This document shows positions 7,709 to 15,361 of a stretch of DNA of 64,000 nucleotides, one piece after another (position 1 is the first letter of the stretch; the number at the start of each line of letters is the position of its first letter). The DNA comes from Caldifarciminota bacterium (GTDB taxonomy: Bacteria; Hydrothermota; Hydrothermia; LBFQ01; DSFT01): the NCBI GenBank assembly GCA_025060695.1, contig JANXBH010000006.1, positions 1 through 64,000 on the forward strand. Reading direction: 5' to 3'. The notes beneath the pieces are model-generated. The model worked only from the letters and a program-made list of their open reading frames with translations, was not told the DNA's origin and ran no database searches. The translations under genes and the position numbers were made by a program.

Positions 7709-8899
7709 AAGAACTGCTTCTATTCTTTCTAATGCCCAATCAATCTCTTCTCTTTTAATTATAAGTGGTGGAGCAAATCTTATTACATAGTCATGAGTTT
7801 CCTTTGAAAGCACTCCAAGTTCTAAAAGTCTTTCACAAAATTCTCTTGCAGGTTTATTTAACTCTACACCAATTAGTAATCCCTTACCTCTTACTTCTTT
7901 TATATATGGACTTTTTATTTCTCTTAAATTTTTTATAAAATACTCACCCATAATCCTTGCGTTCTCTGGCAGATTTTCCTCTATTATAACCTCTATTGAT
8001 GTAATACCTATTATGGATGCAAGTGGATTTCCACCAAATGTTGAGCCATGGTCTCCAGGCTTAATTACTTCCATAATATTATCGTTTGCAAGTACTACGG
8101 AAACAGGATATACACCTCCACCAAGAGCCTTTCCTAAAATAAGTATATCTGGCTTTTCATCCTCACTTAGTTCATGCTGATATGCAAAAAGTTTTCCAGT
8201 TCTTCCGAGACCTGTCTGAATTTCATCTAAAATTAGTAGAACTCCCTTTTCTTTTGTAATTTCTCTTAGTTTCTTTAAGTAGCCATCAGGGGGAACAATT
8301 ATACCACCTTCTCCTTGAATAGGTTCAATAAGAACTCCGATAGTCCTTTCATTTATAACCCTTTCTATGGCTTTCTCGTCTCCAAATGGGACAAATACAA
8401 AACCCGGAGTAAATGGACCAAAGGCATATCTGTATTGTTTTTCTGAAGAAAAACTAATAATGGTTATTGTTCTTCCATGAAAATTATTAAGTGCTACTAT
8501 TATTTCTCCATCGTTTAGAGGTATACCTTTTTTAGTGTATGCCCACTTTCTTGCTATTTTAAGAGCAGTTTCCACTGCTTCCGCACCACTATTCATAGGA
8601 AGTGCTTTATCATAACCTGTAATTTCATTTAGTTTCTTTAAAAATAGTGATAGTTTATCGTTATAGAAAGCACGAGAAGTTAGTGTAATATTATTTAATT
8701 GTTCAATTATTGCATTTATGATTTTTGGATGTCTATGACCTTGATTTAATGCAGAATAACTAGACAACATATCAATATACTTATTTCCCTCAACATCCCA
8801 TACCCAAACACCTTCACCTCTTGTTAAAACTACCTTTAATGGCTTGTAATTATGAGCTCCGTATTTTTCAGTCAATTCAATGTGGTATAATGAATTCAT
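7700..8899 (-). CDS. rocD: ornithine--oxo-acid aminotransferase
   Basis: This class III PLP aminotransferase of 399 residues converts ornithine and 2-oxoglutarate to glutamate semialdehyde and glutamate. The N-terminal YGAHNYKPL and VWVWDVEGNKYIDML, followed by SALNQGHRHP, are hallmarks of RocD rather than ArgD. LILDEIQTGLGRTGK holds the PLP-contacting Asp, and ILGKALGGGVYP holds the Schiff-base Lys. The ATG at 8899 is fixed by TAAAAT at 8911-8906, 6 nt upstream on the minus strand. A ureohydrolase at 14.2 kb could supply ornithine if it is an arginase. Confidence 0.92.
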   Translation of the reverse strand: MNSLYHIELTEKYGAHNYKPLKVVLTRGEGVWVWDVEGNKYIDMLSSYSALNQGHRHPKIINAIIEQLNNITLTSRAFYNDKLSLFLKKLNEITGYDKALPMNSGAEAVETALKIARKWAYTKKGIPLNDGEIIVALNNFHGRTITIISFSSEKQYRYAFGPFTPGFVFVPFGDEKAIERVINERTIGVLIEPIQGEGGIIVPPDGYLKKLREITKEKGVLLILDEIQTGLGRTGKLFAYQHELSEDEKPDILILGKALGGGVYPVSVVLANDNIMEVIKPGDHGSTFGGNPLASIIGITSIEVIIEENLPENARIMGEYFIKNLREIKSPYIKEVRGKGLLIGVELNKPAREFCERLLELGVLSKETHDYVIRFAPPLIIKREEIDWALERIEAVLSK

Positions 8900-8901
8900 A
8901 T

Positions 8902-8938
8902 GAAAATTTTAAAGCTAAATTTTATGCTTTAAAATTTT
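8902..8938. promoter_or_regulatory. inverted-repeat bidirectional promoter of rocD and tRNA-Gln
   Basis: Two 13-bp perfect arms (8903-8915 AAAATTTTAAAGC and 8926-8938, its reverse complement) face each other across 10 bp. The left arm gives rocD a TAAAAT ending 6 nt before ATG. The right arm gives tRNA-Gln a TAAAAT (8930-8935) 13 nt before the mature 5' end. Confidence 0.7.
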
Positions 8939-8948
8939 AGAGCTTATT

Positions 8949-9019
8949 TGGGGCGTCGTCTAATGGCAGGACAGTGGTCTTTGGAGCCACGAGTGGAGGT
9001 TCGAGTCCTCCCGCCCCAG
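8949..9019 (+). tRNA. tRNA-Gln (anticodon TTG)
   Basis: The acceptor stem TGGGGCG/CGCCCCA starts with U1, as is usual for tRNA-Gln. Anticodon stem GTGGT/GCCAC encloses loop CTTTGGA with anticodon TTG. The T arm is GGAGG-TTCGAGT-CCTCC. Discriminator G is at 9019 and no CCA is encoded. Confidence 0.95.
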
Positions 9020-9024
9020 TAGTT

Positions 9025-9390
9025 TTAGGAAGAACTTAATTTCAAATAATCTTGTAGTAAAATCATAGCGGATAAATCATCTACATTATCCTTTTTAAAA
9101 ATTTTGCTCGTCATTCTTTCATCCAATAGAATTACCTCTAATTTAAACATTTCTTCTATTTTCTGCTTTAATCTATAGATGTCTCCTGTAATTTCTATCT
9201 CTTTTCCACTTAATGAAAGTGGAAGTCCGATAACAATTTTACTTATATTCTTTTTTTCTATTAATCTTTCAATCTCAGAAAATAAATTTTCAGTTTCAAT
9301 AGTGCCATACGGAATAGCAACTTTATTCTTACTATCACTTATTGCAATTCCGCATTTTTTCCTACCATAGTCAATAGCTAAAATTCTCAT
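9025..9390 (-). CDS. ruvX: RuvX/YqgF family RNase H-fold protein
   Basis: This 121-residue protein begins MRILAIDYGRKKCGIAISD (acidic residue in the RNase H-fold first strand). It continues with KIVIGLPLSLSG near residue 60 and LLDERMTSK near 90, the conserved YqgF pattern. In Escherichia coli the family processes the 16S rRNA 5' end; a Holliday-junction role has also been proposed. It is the last gene of the ccmE-to-ruvX minus-strand run and follows the transporter stop by 3 nt. Confidence 0.9.
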   Translation of the reverse strand: MRILAIDYGRKKCGIAISDSKNKVAIPYGTIETENLFSEIERLIEKKNISKIVIGLPLSLSGKEIEITGDIYRLKQKIEEMFKLEVILLDERMTSKIFKKDNVDDLSAMILLQDYLKLSSS

Positions 9391-9393
9391 TTT

Positions 9394-11313
9394 TCAATTT
9401 CCTGCAATTTCCTTACATATTTCAGTAATATGATAGTTTATTCTCTCAAGGTTATTTAGAAGTTCTATATGAACTGAACTAGTAAGAAAAGCTTCTTGAA
9501 CAAGAGACTTTAATCTTTCAAAGTGCTTATATTGATATTGGTCAAGAATATTATTCAATAGAATTCTTCTTTCATAACAATACCTTGCCCTTGAAACATC
9601 AAAATCCAATAGTGCCATATTCATCATTTGAAAACTTAACATTACTTCTTTGTGAAAAGCTATTAAATCATCTAAACCTTCTTTTGAAAAGCTATAACCT
9701 TCTATATACATCTTATATATATTTTTTGCGATATTCTTTGATATTATATCACCCATTGCTTCAAACTCATCTACAATATTTTGAATAACTTTTAACTTCC
9801 ATGCTTCTTCCTCAGTTATTTCAATTTTTTGAAGCCTTATAAGATATAGAACTATCTCCTCTCTCATCTTATCTACATCTTCATCCATTAGCTCCAGCTT
9901 ATTTATTAAGGAAGGGTTTCTCGTAATAAAAACTTCAGGTAACTTTTCTAACATAAATTCTATATAGCTTGACATCTCAATGATTTTCCTATGGGCAACT
10001 GCAATAGCTATGGAACTGCTTTCAAATATGGATGGATCGGGCAATTTTGATTTTACAGTTTCTTTAAATAAACTCCTGAATATAAATTCTGCTATATTTA
10101 AAAATGGCAAAAATATTATAGCTCCAATTATATTAAAAAATGTATGGGCATTTGCTATTTGTCTTGTAAGTGAACCATCACTATATTTAATCAGAGATAT
10201 AAATGGTTCTATGAATATTAGAATTATAATGAAAGTTATAAATTTATAGAAAAAGTTAGCAAAAGCTATTTGCTTTCCACTTGAGCCTGAATTAATTGAA
10301 GCCAAAATTGAGGTAAAACTTGTTCCTAAGTTTGCACCAAGCACAATGTATATGCCTGCTTTTAAGTCTATTACATCTTGAAATGCTAATGAAATTGCAA
10401 AACCTACAACCGCTGCACTTGAGTGAATTAGTGCTGTAAATACAGCAGATATAAAAATACCCCAAAAAACACTTTCACCTATAAATTTAAAAAAATTAAT
10501 AAACTGCGGAAATATACTAAGATGATAAACACTATCTGACATTAGCTTTATTGAAAAAAACAACAAACCAATACCAAAAATTATATTTCCATGTGCCCTG
10601 ATTATACCCTCAATCCTTTTTAGAATATACCCAAGAATTATTAAAATTAGAGAAATTTCAAAAAGACCAAATGAAATTATTTGAGTAGTAAAAGTTGAAC
10701 CAATACCTGCACCAAGTGCAATACTTAAGGCATTTTTAAGAGATAAAATACCAGAATCTACAAAGGAAACTAACATTACATTTATTGCAGTTGAAGATTG
10801 AATTGCAATAGTTGAAACAATACCAACAATAAGTGCATATATTCTATTTTCTGAAAACTTCTTAAAAAATTCTCTAATTGGAACTCCTGCAAGTGTATTA
10901 ATCCCTCTATTTAATTTCTCCATTCCATAAAGGAAAATTACAAAACCAGCTATAGTCTGTAATATAGAAAATAGAACAAAAAAGCTATCAATAACATTAT
11001 ACTTAAAATGTGCGAAAACATTATCCTTGTAAAAAATTACACGATAAATTCCTTCAAATTGAGGAACAGGAGGTTCAAATATGGCATATCCAAGACTATC
11101 AGTTATAACTTCATATCTTTGAACATCATTAGGAGTTATTAGAAAGACCTCTACTTTGTAATTTTTCAAAATCTCATTATTTTCAAATATTTGAATTCTT
11201 AAAGGTTTTAAATATTTTCCTTTAATAACAACCTGATTATCCCCCGAAAGGTCAACTTTATAAACATTATCATATGGTTTTACTATATCTACGGAAAAAA
11301 AGAGAAATATCAT
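9394..11313 (-). CDS. Na/Pi-cotransporter family protein with extra N-terminal domain
   Basis: The 639-residue membrane protein contains the two inverted Na/Pi cotransporter repeats with QSSTA (near residue 170) and HSSAA (near 295) signatures, and a C-terminal PhoU-like helical domain from about residue 440. Unusually, about 100 residues come before the first membrane segment. They look like an Ig-like beta domain (GDNQVVIKGKYLKPLRIQI ... GYAIFEPP), presumably periplasmic. The N-terminal leader MIFLFFSVDIVK is short and has no positive residue before its hydrophobic part. The gene starts 3 nt after the asd stop. It could import phosphate or another anion. Confidence 0.87.
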   Translation of the reverse strand: MIFLFFSVDIVKPYDNVYKVDLSGDNQVVIKGKYLKPLRIQIFENNEILKNYKVEVFLITPNDVQRYEVITDSLGYAIFEPPVPQFEGIYRVIFYKDNVFAHFKYNVIDSFFVLFSILQTIAGFVIFLYGMEKLNRGINTLAGVPIREFFKKFSENRIYALIVGIVSTIAIQSSTAINVMLVSFVDSGILSLKNALSIALGAGIGSTFTTQIISFGLFEISLILIILGYILKRIEGIIRAHGNIIFGIGLLFFSIKLMSDSVYHLSIFPQFINFFKFIGESVFWGIFISAVFTALIHSSAAVVGFAISLAFQDVIDLKAGIYIVLGANLGTSFTSILASINSGSSGKQIAFANFFYKFITFIIILIFIEPFISLIKYSDGSLTRQIANAHTFFNIIGAIIFLPFLNIAEFIFRSLFKETVKSKLPDPSIFESSSIAIAVAHRKIIEMSSYIEFMLEKLPEVFITRNPSLINKLELMDEDVDKMREEIVLYLIRLQKIEITEEEAWKLKVIQNIVDEFEAMGDIISKNIAKNIYKMYIEGYSFSKEGLDDLIAFHKEVMLSFQMMNMALLDFDVSRARYCYERRILLNNILDQYQYKHFERLKSLVQEAFLTSSVHIELLNNLERINYHITEICKEIAGN

Positions 11314-11316
11314 TTT

Positions 11317-12270
11317 TTAGTCTTCAATAAGCGCCTCCATTATTTGAATTGCATTAAGCGCTGCACCTTTTCTTAAATTATCAAATACTGACCAAAACAA
11401 ATAAACATTATCTAAAAATGGATGCTTTCTTAATCTGCTAATATAAACTTCATCTTTATTTACTATATCCCTTGGAGTAAAGTAGCCATTATTTTTATAA
11501 ACAATACCTGAAAAATTACTTATTGCATCCTCTACTAAATCAAAATTTTCTTTTTCTAATTCTACTTCTACAGATTGGCTATGGCAAAATTCAATTGGAA
11601 CCCTTACTGCAGTAGCAGAAATTATAAGATTGTCCATTTTCAATATTTTTCTCGTTTCATTTATTATCTTCCATTCTTCTTCTGAATATCCATTTTGAAA
11701 ATTCCCTATTTGCGGAATGAGATTATTATATATTACATTACTAAATGGAGTTTTCTCATAAGTTTTACCCTCTTTCTCAAAGTGATATGCATTTAGTCCA
11801 TCTCTTCCTGAACCTGATACACTCTGATACGTACTAACTGAAACCCTTTTTATTGAAAATTTCATTAAAGCTTTTAGTGGAATTGTTAGCTGAATAGTTG
11901 AACAATTAGGATTTGCTATTAAACCCTTATGAAATCTTAAATCTTCAATATTTACCTCAGGTACAACTAATGGAACATCCTTATCTAATCTAAATGCTGA
12001 AGAGTTATCTATAATTATAGCACCTTTTTTTAAAAAAGCATCTTTCCATAATTTTGAAAGAAAACTATCTACTGCAAATAGTGCAAAGTCAAGCTTTGGT
12101 ATATTGTATTCTGAAATTGGTTTCACTTCTATTTCCCTTTCTTTAAACTTAATTGTTCTTCCTCCTTCGCTTGCAAAAGGATAAACTTCCAAATTGTCAA
12201 ATTTTTCTTCTAATATTTTTATCATCAGTGAACCAACTAATCCTGTTGCTCCAAAAACTGCAACTTTCAT
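11317..12270 (-). CDS. asd: aspartate-semialdehyde dehydrogenase
   Basis: The 317-residue enzyme reduces aspartyl phosphate in Lys/Met/Thr and diaminopimelate synthesis. The N-terminus MKVAVFGATGLVGSLM is the NADP-binding Rossmann motif. ANPNCSTIQLTIPL near residue 125 holds the catalytic Cys. YQSVSGSGRDGL and RVPIEFCHSQSVEVE (catalytic-type His) are also present. The ATG overlaps the gatC stop by 4 nt. It sits in an operon with gatC, acyP and ccmE, an unrelated mix typical of compact genomes. Confidence 0.95.
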   Translation of the reverse strand: MKVAVFGATGLVGSLMIKILEEKFDNLEVYPFASEGGRTIKFKEREIEVKPISEYNIPKLDFALFAVDSFLSKLWKDAFLKKGAIIIDNSSAFRLDKDVPLVVPEVNIEDLRFHKGLIANPNCSTIQLTIPLKALMKFSIKRVSVSTYQSVSGSGRDGLNAYHFEKEGKTYEKTPFSNVIYNNLIPQIGNFQNGYSEEEWKIINETRKILKMDNLIISATAVRVPIEFCHSQSVEVELEKENFDLVEDAISNFSGIVYKNNGYFTPRDIVNKDEVYISRLRKHPFLDNVYLFWSVFDNLRKGAALNAIQIMEALIED

Positions 12271-12539
12271 TTTTTATATGGAGATGGGGTTTTGAAGAAT
12301 TCTAAATAATAGTCAGGAGCTAAGTTTAAAGCAGTTAATCTATCTATGGACCTGCCTTCTATATCATCTCTTAAAGGAGCTGACATTTCTACCGGATTAA
12401 ATAGGGGTTCAATAGCTTTCGTATCTATTTCTTTCAGTTGAGAAAAGTAATTTAGCATTTTTTTAAAATGTTCATCAAAATTCTCCCTGTTTTTATCAAC
12501 TTTCAATTTTGCTAAATCTTCAAATTTTTCTAATTTCAT
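12267..12539 (-). CDS. gatC: Asp/Glu-tRNA amidotransferase subunit C
   Basis: This 90-residue GatC has the usual helical N-terminus (EDLAKLKVDKN), then LNYFSQLKEIDTKAIEPLFNP and a PLRDD motif. GatC stabilises the GatA-GatB complex that transamidates misacylated Glu-tRNA(Gln) or Asp-tRNA(Asn). gatA and gatB are not in the window. The gene overlaps both neighbours by 4 nt (ATGA type). Confidence 0.9.
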   Translation of the reverse strand: MKLEKFEDLAKLKVDKNRENFDEHFKKMLNYFSQLKEIDTKAIEPLFNPVEMSAPLRDDIEGRSIDRLTALNLAPDYYLEFFKTPSPYKK

Positions 12540-12808
12540 TCTTTTATTTCAAAATTACTATATTCCAATCTTTTATTAATTTCTTCATATTCAATTTTCT
12601 CTACTATAGCAAGCGGAGGTCCTTCTTTTAGAATTTCAATAAACTTCTTTAGATTCTCTTCTTCCCCTGTAATTTCCATATATACGCTTCCGTCAGGCTT
12701 ATTTTCTGCAAAACCCTTAATACCCAACTTCCTTGCATGCTTTTGAGCAAAGTACCTATAGCCTACACCTTGAACTCTTCCATAAACTTTAATTATTAAG
12801 CTTTTCAT
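12536..12808 (-). CDS. acyP: acylphosphatase
   Basis: This 90-residue protein has VYGRVQGVGYRYFAQKHARKLG (phosphate-binding loop and catalytic Arg) and GFAENKPDGSVYMEITGE (catalytic Asn), both in the canonical spacing. It hydrolyses acyl phosphates such as carbamoyl phosphate or 1,3-bisphosphoglycerate. It overlaps the ccmE 3' end by 20 bp. Confidence 0.95.
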   Translation of the reverse strand: MKSLIIKVYGRVQGVGYRYFAQKHARKLGIKGFAENKPDGSVYMEITGEEENLKKFIEILKEGPPLAIVEKIEYEEINKRLEYSNFEIKE

Positions 12809-13169
12809 ACCTTGACGGGCACTTAGTTAACAAATTTCTTGCATATATGGTATTATTATTTCTATCGTATTCACCCTCAGCTATTACTTCATTTTCCTCA
12901 CTAAATGCATCAGGCAAAATACCATTGTAAACTACTTTTACCTGCTTGTCATTTTGATAAATAGTAAATTGAACTTCGTTCATTTGTTTTATAACTGAAT
13001 TTCTTTTCACTATACCGCTAACTTTCACATTCTTTGACTTTATGGGTTTTTTATATAATTCTTCTACTGTATAATAATAAACTGCAGAGTTATTTATACC
13101 TGCATATACCGCGTATATAATTGAAACTAAAAGTGCAAGTATTAAAAATATATATTTTAATCTCTTCAA
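12789..13169 (-). CDS. ccmE: cytochrome c maturation heme chaperone CcmE, CxxxY type
   Basis: The product is 126 residues with an N-terminal membrane anchor (RLKYIFLILALLVSIIYAV) and the CcmE OB-fold pattern (VKVSGIVKRNSV, VKVVYNGILPDAFSEENEVIAEG). At the heme-binding site it has LLTKCPSRY, i.e. CxxxY, where most bacteria have HxxxY. This variant is known from Desulfovibrio-type and archaeal CcmE. The start is TTG 13169, 8 nt from the TAAAAT at 13183-13178 on the minus strand. No other ccm gene is in the window. A cytochrome c pathway therefore likely exists elsewhere in the genome. Confidence 0.88.
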   Translation of the reverse strand: MKRLKYIFLILALLVSIIYAVYAGINNSAVYYYTVEELYKKPIKSKNVKVSGIVKRNSVIKQMNEVQFTIYQNDKQVKVVYNGILPDAFSEENEVIAEGEYDRNNNTIYARNLLTKCPSRYEKLNN

Positions 13170-13174
13170 GACCG

Positions 13175-13198
13175 AAAATTTTAAAGCTTTAAAATTTT
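13175..13198. promoter_or_regulatory. perfect 24-bp palindromic bidirectional promoter (ccmE / nuoE)
   Basis: AAAATTTTAAAG is followed directly by its exact reverse complement. TAAAAT hexamers at 13183-13178 (minus, ccmE, 8 nt to TTG) and 13190-13195 (plus, nuoE, 9 nt to ATG) are only 6 bp apart, so polymerase can occupy only one at a time. Confidence 0.72.
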
Positions 13199-13204
13199 GA
13201 GAAA

Positions 13205-13714
13205 ATGAACTTAGAAAAAGTCCAAGAACTAAGAGAGGAATTAGAGAATTTAAAAAAGATATATAAAAAAGGTAATTCTATAATTATACCTGCACTCTGG
13301 AGAGTTCAGGAGATATATGGATATCTCTCAGACGAAGGTTTAGAAATTTTGGCAAATGAACTGAATACTACAAAAGAAAAACTTCTTCAAGTAGCTACAT
13401 TTTATCATTTTTTCCACACAAAACCTACTGGCAAATACCACATTTATATTTGCACTAATGTATCCTGCATGCTAAACTTTGCGTATGAAGTTGTAGATGA
13501 ATTAAGAAATATATTAAAAGTTAATGAAAATGAAGTTACACCTGATGGTATGTTTTCATGGGAGGAAATTGAGTGTATTGGTTTGTGCGACCAACCTGTA
13601 GCAGGATTTATAAACATGAAAAGAATAACGAACTTAAATAAAGATAATATAAAAGATATAATTGAAAATCCACAAAATTACGCTCCTGAGAAAACAAAAA
13701 TTGAACTTATATAA
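13205..13714 (+). CDS. nuoE: NADH-quinone oxidoreductase subunit E (thioredoxin-like 2Fe-2S)
   Basis: The 169-residue protein has an N-terminal helical bundle (LRELAEE-like, IIPALWRVQEIYGYLSDEGL) and a thioredoxin-like 2Fe-2S domain with ligands in CTNVSC (C-x4-C) and CIGLC (C-x3-C). It would belong to the NADH-oxidising module of complex I or to a soluble NAD-dependent dehydrogenase or hydrogenase. nuoF and nuoG are not adjacent, so the role cannot be fixed. The ATG is leaderless by position. Confidence 0.9.
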   Translation: MNLEKVQELREELENLKKIYKKGNSIIIPALWRVQEIYGYLSDEGLEILANELNTTKEKLLQVATFYHFFHTKPTGKYHIYICTNVSCMLNFAYEVVDELRNILKVNENEVTPDGMFSWEEIECIGLCDQPVAGFINMKRITNLNKDNIKDIIENPQNYAPEKTKIELI

Positions 13715-13727
13715 GTAAAGCAGGGTT

Positions 13728-13733
13728 TAAAAT
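13728..13733 (+). promoter_or_regulatory. -10 type hexamer of the peroxiredoxin gene
   Basis: TAAAAT within GTTTAAAATTTT ends 7 nt before GTG 13741. This supports GTG 13741 rather than the internal ATG 13759 as start. Confidence 0.6.
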
Positions 13734-13740
13734 TTTATAC

Positions 13741-14205
13741 GTGCTAAAACTTTTAGTTATGCTTACAATTGGAGATATGGTGCCGAATTTTGAAGGAAAA
13801 GCAACAGATGGAAGTATAGTAACTAATGAAACTATAAAAGGAAAGTGGACTGTTCTATTTTTTTATCCTAAGGCATTTACACCCGGTTGCACTGATGAAG
13901 TTTGCAATATAAGAGATAACTACTCTAATCTAAAGAAGTATGATATAAATATATATGGTGTAAGCAAGGATGATTTAAAAACTCAAAAAGAGTTTAAGGA
14001 AAAGTATAAACTACAGTATGAGCTTATTGCAGATGAAGAAGGGAAAATTATTAAGGCATTTAAAGTCTCAGGATTTGGAGGATTTGCGAAGAGGAAAACA
14101 TTTATAATAAACCCTGAAGGTAAGATAGTTCATGTTTTTGATAAAGTAAATACAAGTAAGCACGGTCTTGAAGTTGAGGAGGTCCTTAAAAAATTAATAA
14201 AATAG
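13741..14205 (+). CDS. bcp: BCP-type peroxiredoxin
   Basis: This is a 154-residue thiol peroxidase of the AhpC/TSA superfamily. FYPKAFTPGCTDEVCNIRD contains the peroxidatic Cys and a second Cys five residues later, the atypical 2-Cys BCP arrangement. IGDMVPNFEGKATDG and KRKTFIINPEGKIVHVF are family motifs. The inferred leaderless GTG start gives the N-terminal MLKLLVMLTIGD. The stop TAG overlaps the inferred ATA start of the next gene. Confidence 0.93.
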   Translation: MLKLLVMLTIGDMVPNFEGKATDGSIVTNETIKGKWTVLFFYPKAFTPGCTDEVCNIRDNYSNLKKYDINIYGVSKDDLKTQKEFKEKYKLQYELIADEEGKIIKAFKVSGFGGFAKRKTFIINPEGKIVHVFDKVNTSKHGLEVEEVLKKLIK

Positions 14206-14996
14206 GTATATTTTTAATACCATTTGATAAAGCAGTTATTTCAAGACCCGGTAGTAGATTAGCACCAGCTAAAATAAAAGATTATCTACTTACTTTAAAT
14301 TTTAGAAATAAAGAAAAAATTAACTTTCTTGAGATTAATACTGAAAATCTTGACACTTATTTGGCACACGAAAAAATAACTGAAACCATACTAAAAAATT
14401 TTAAATATAATTTTTATGTATTTATCGGAGGAGATCATTCTATAACCTATGCAACATTTAAAGCAATAAAGCATCACTTTGAAAATATTCTTTTAATAAA
14501 CATAGATAAACACTTTGATATAAGAGACTGGAGTAAGGATAATATTTCAAGTGGTTCGTCATTTAGTAGGTTATTGGATGAAGGGATTATAAAAGCAAAT
14601 GAACTATTAGAAATTGGTATATTAGAGTTTTTCAATAGTGATTATCTTTTTGAAAAGTTAAAGAGATATGGTTTTGAATATATTAAGATGTTTGAGATAA
14701 AGGAAAACATTGATGGAGTTTTAAATAGAATTGAGAAAAAATTAGAAGCATTTAAAAATATTTATCTAAGTATAGATATTGATGTTATAGATGCGTCAAT
14801 ATGTCCCGGAAGTAGTGCAAGTTCACATTTTGGGCTATATCAGGAAGAATTACTAAAAATTCTGAACACAATTATAAATTCAAGAAAACTTATTGCTCTG
14901 GACGTAGTAGAAGTTAATCCACTTGTTGATTTTAATGACATGTCTTCAAGATTTTCATCTTTACTACTTTCTTATCTAATTAATCAAATTATTTAG
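14202..14996 (+). CDS. ureohydrolase (arginase/agmatinase/formimidoylglutamase family), inferred ATA start
   Basis: The Mn-enzyme motifs are GGDHSITYATF, NIDKHFDIRD (family DAHxDxRD with K for A) and LSIDIDVIDAS (SxDxDxxDP type), keeping the expected His and Asp ligands. Homology clearly begins upstream of any ATG/GTG/TTG: the frame from 14205 encodes GIFLIPFDKAVISRPGSRLAP, the conserved N-terminal strand and RPGxRxxP motif. The only possible initiators after the TAA at 14187 are ATT 14193 and ATA 14202. ATA overlaps the upstream TAG (ATAG), like the usual ATGA coupling. The TTG at 14361 would delete 53 conserved residues. Length 264. Substrate uncertain. Confidence 0.82.
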   Translation: MGIFLIPFDKAVISRPGSRLAPAKIKDYLLTLNFRNKEKINFLEINTENLDTYLAHEKITETILKNFKYNFYVFIGGDHSITYATFKAIKHHFENILLINIDKHFDIRDWSKDNISSGSSFSRLLDEGIIKANELLEIGILEFFNSDYLFEKLKRYGFEYIKMFEIKENIDGVLNRIEKKLEAFKNIYLSIDIDVIDASICPGSSASSHFGLYQEELLKILNTIINSRKLIALDVVEVNPLVDFNDMSSRFSSLLLSYLINQII

Positions 14997-15276
14997 CTTC
15001 ATTTTCTAAAATATCCATAAATTAAATTAACAGATTAAATAAAGCTCAATTCTATTTACTATTTAAAAGTTTAAATGATTTATAAATTAAAGATTTATTA
15101 ATAAAAATATTCTAAAACTTTTAATTACGTTGTGAAATGAAAGGTACGAAAATATTTATTCTCATTTTCAGACAATCATTTTACAAAAAACCTTCTTTAA
15201 CTAAATTGACATATTAATATAAATACATTTTTATTCAAAAATTTTACTATGTATATGGTCTTAATTCTTTCAGGAC
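14997..15276. other. AT-rich non-coding stretch upstream of HU
   Basis: About 280 bases with no supportable gene, no tRNA and no clear hairpin. The only signals lie at its right edge: the -35/-10 pair of the HU transcript. Confidence 0.6.
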
Positions 15277-15306
15277 TTGAAATTTTACAATTTGATGCTT
15301 TAAAAT
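15277..15306 (+). promoter_or_regulatory. HU promoter with both -35 and -10 elements
   Basis: TTGAAA at 15277-15282 and TAAAAT at 15301-15306 are 18 bp apart, a sigma70-like pair. The hexamer ends 7 nt before ATG 15314 of a short upstream ORF. Confidence 0.65.
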
Positions 15307-15313
15307 TTTCAGT

Positions 15314-15361
15314 ATGGCGGTGGAAGGTGTTAAAAAAACAAAAAAAGGAGGTGAACTATGA
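15314..15361 (+). CDS. leaderless upstream ORF in the HU leader, 15 aa
   Basis: ATG 15314 stands in the exact leaderless position of the promoter. It opens a 15-codon frame ([15 protein letters not shown]) ending at TGA 15359-15361, which overlaps the HU ATG at 15358 (ATGA). Codons 11-14 contain the HU Shine-Dalgarno GGAGGTGA. Codons 1-6 contain the left arm of a 17-nt inverted repeat whose other arm is in the HU 3' UTR. The peptide is probably regulatory, feeding ribosomes to HU. Confidence 0.5.
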   Translation: MAVEGVKKTKKGGEL

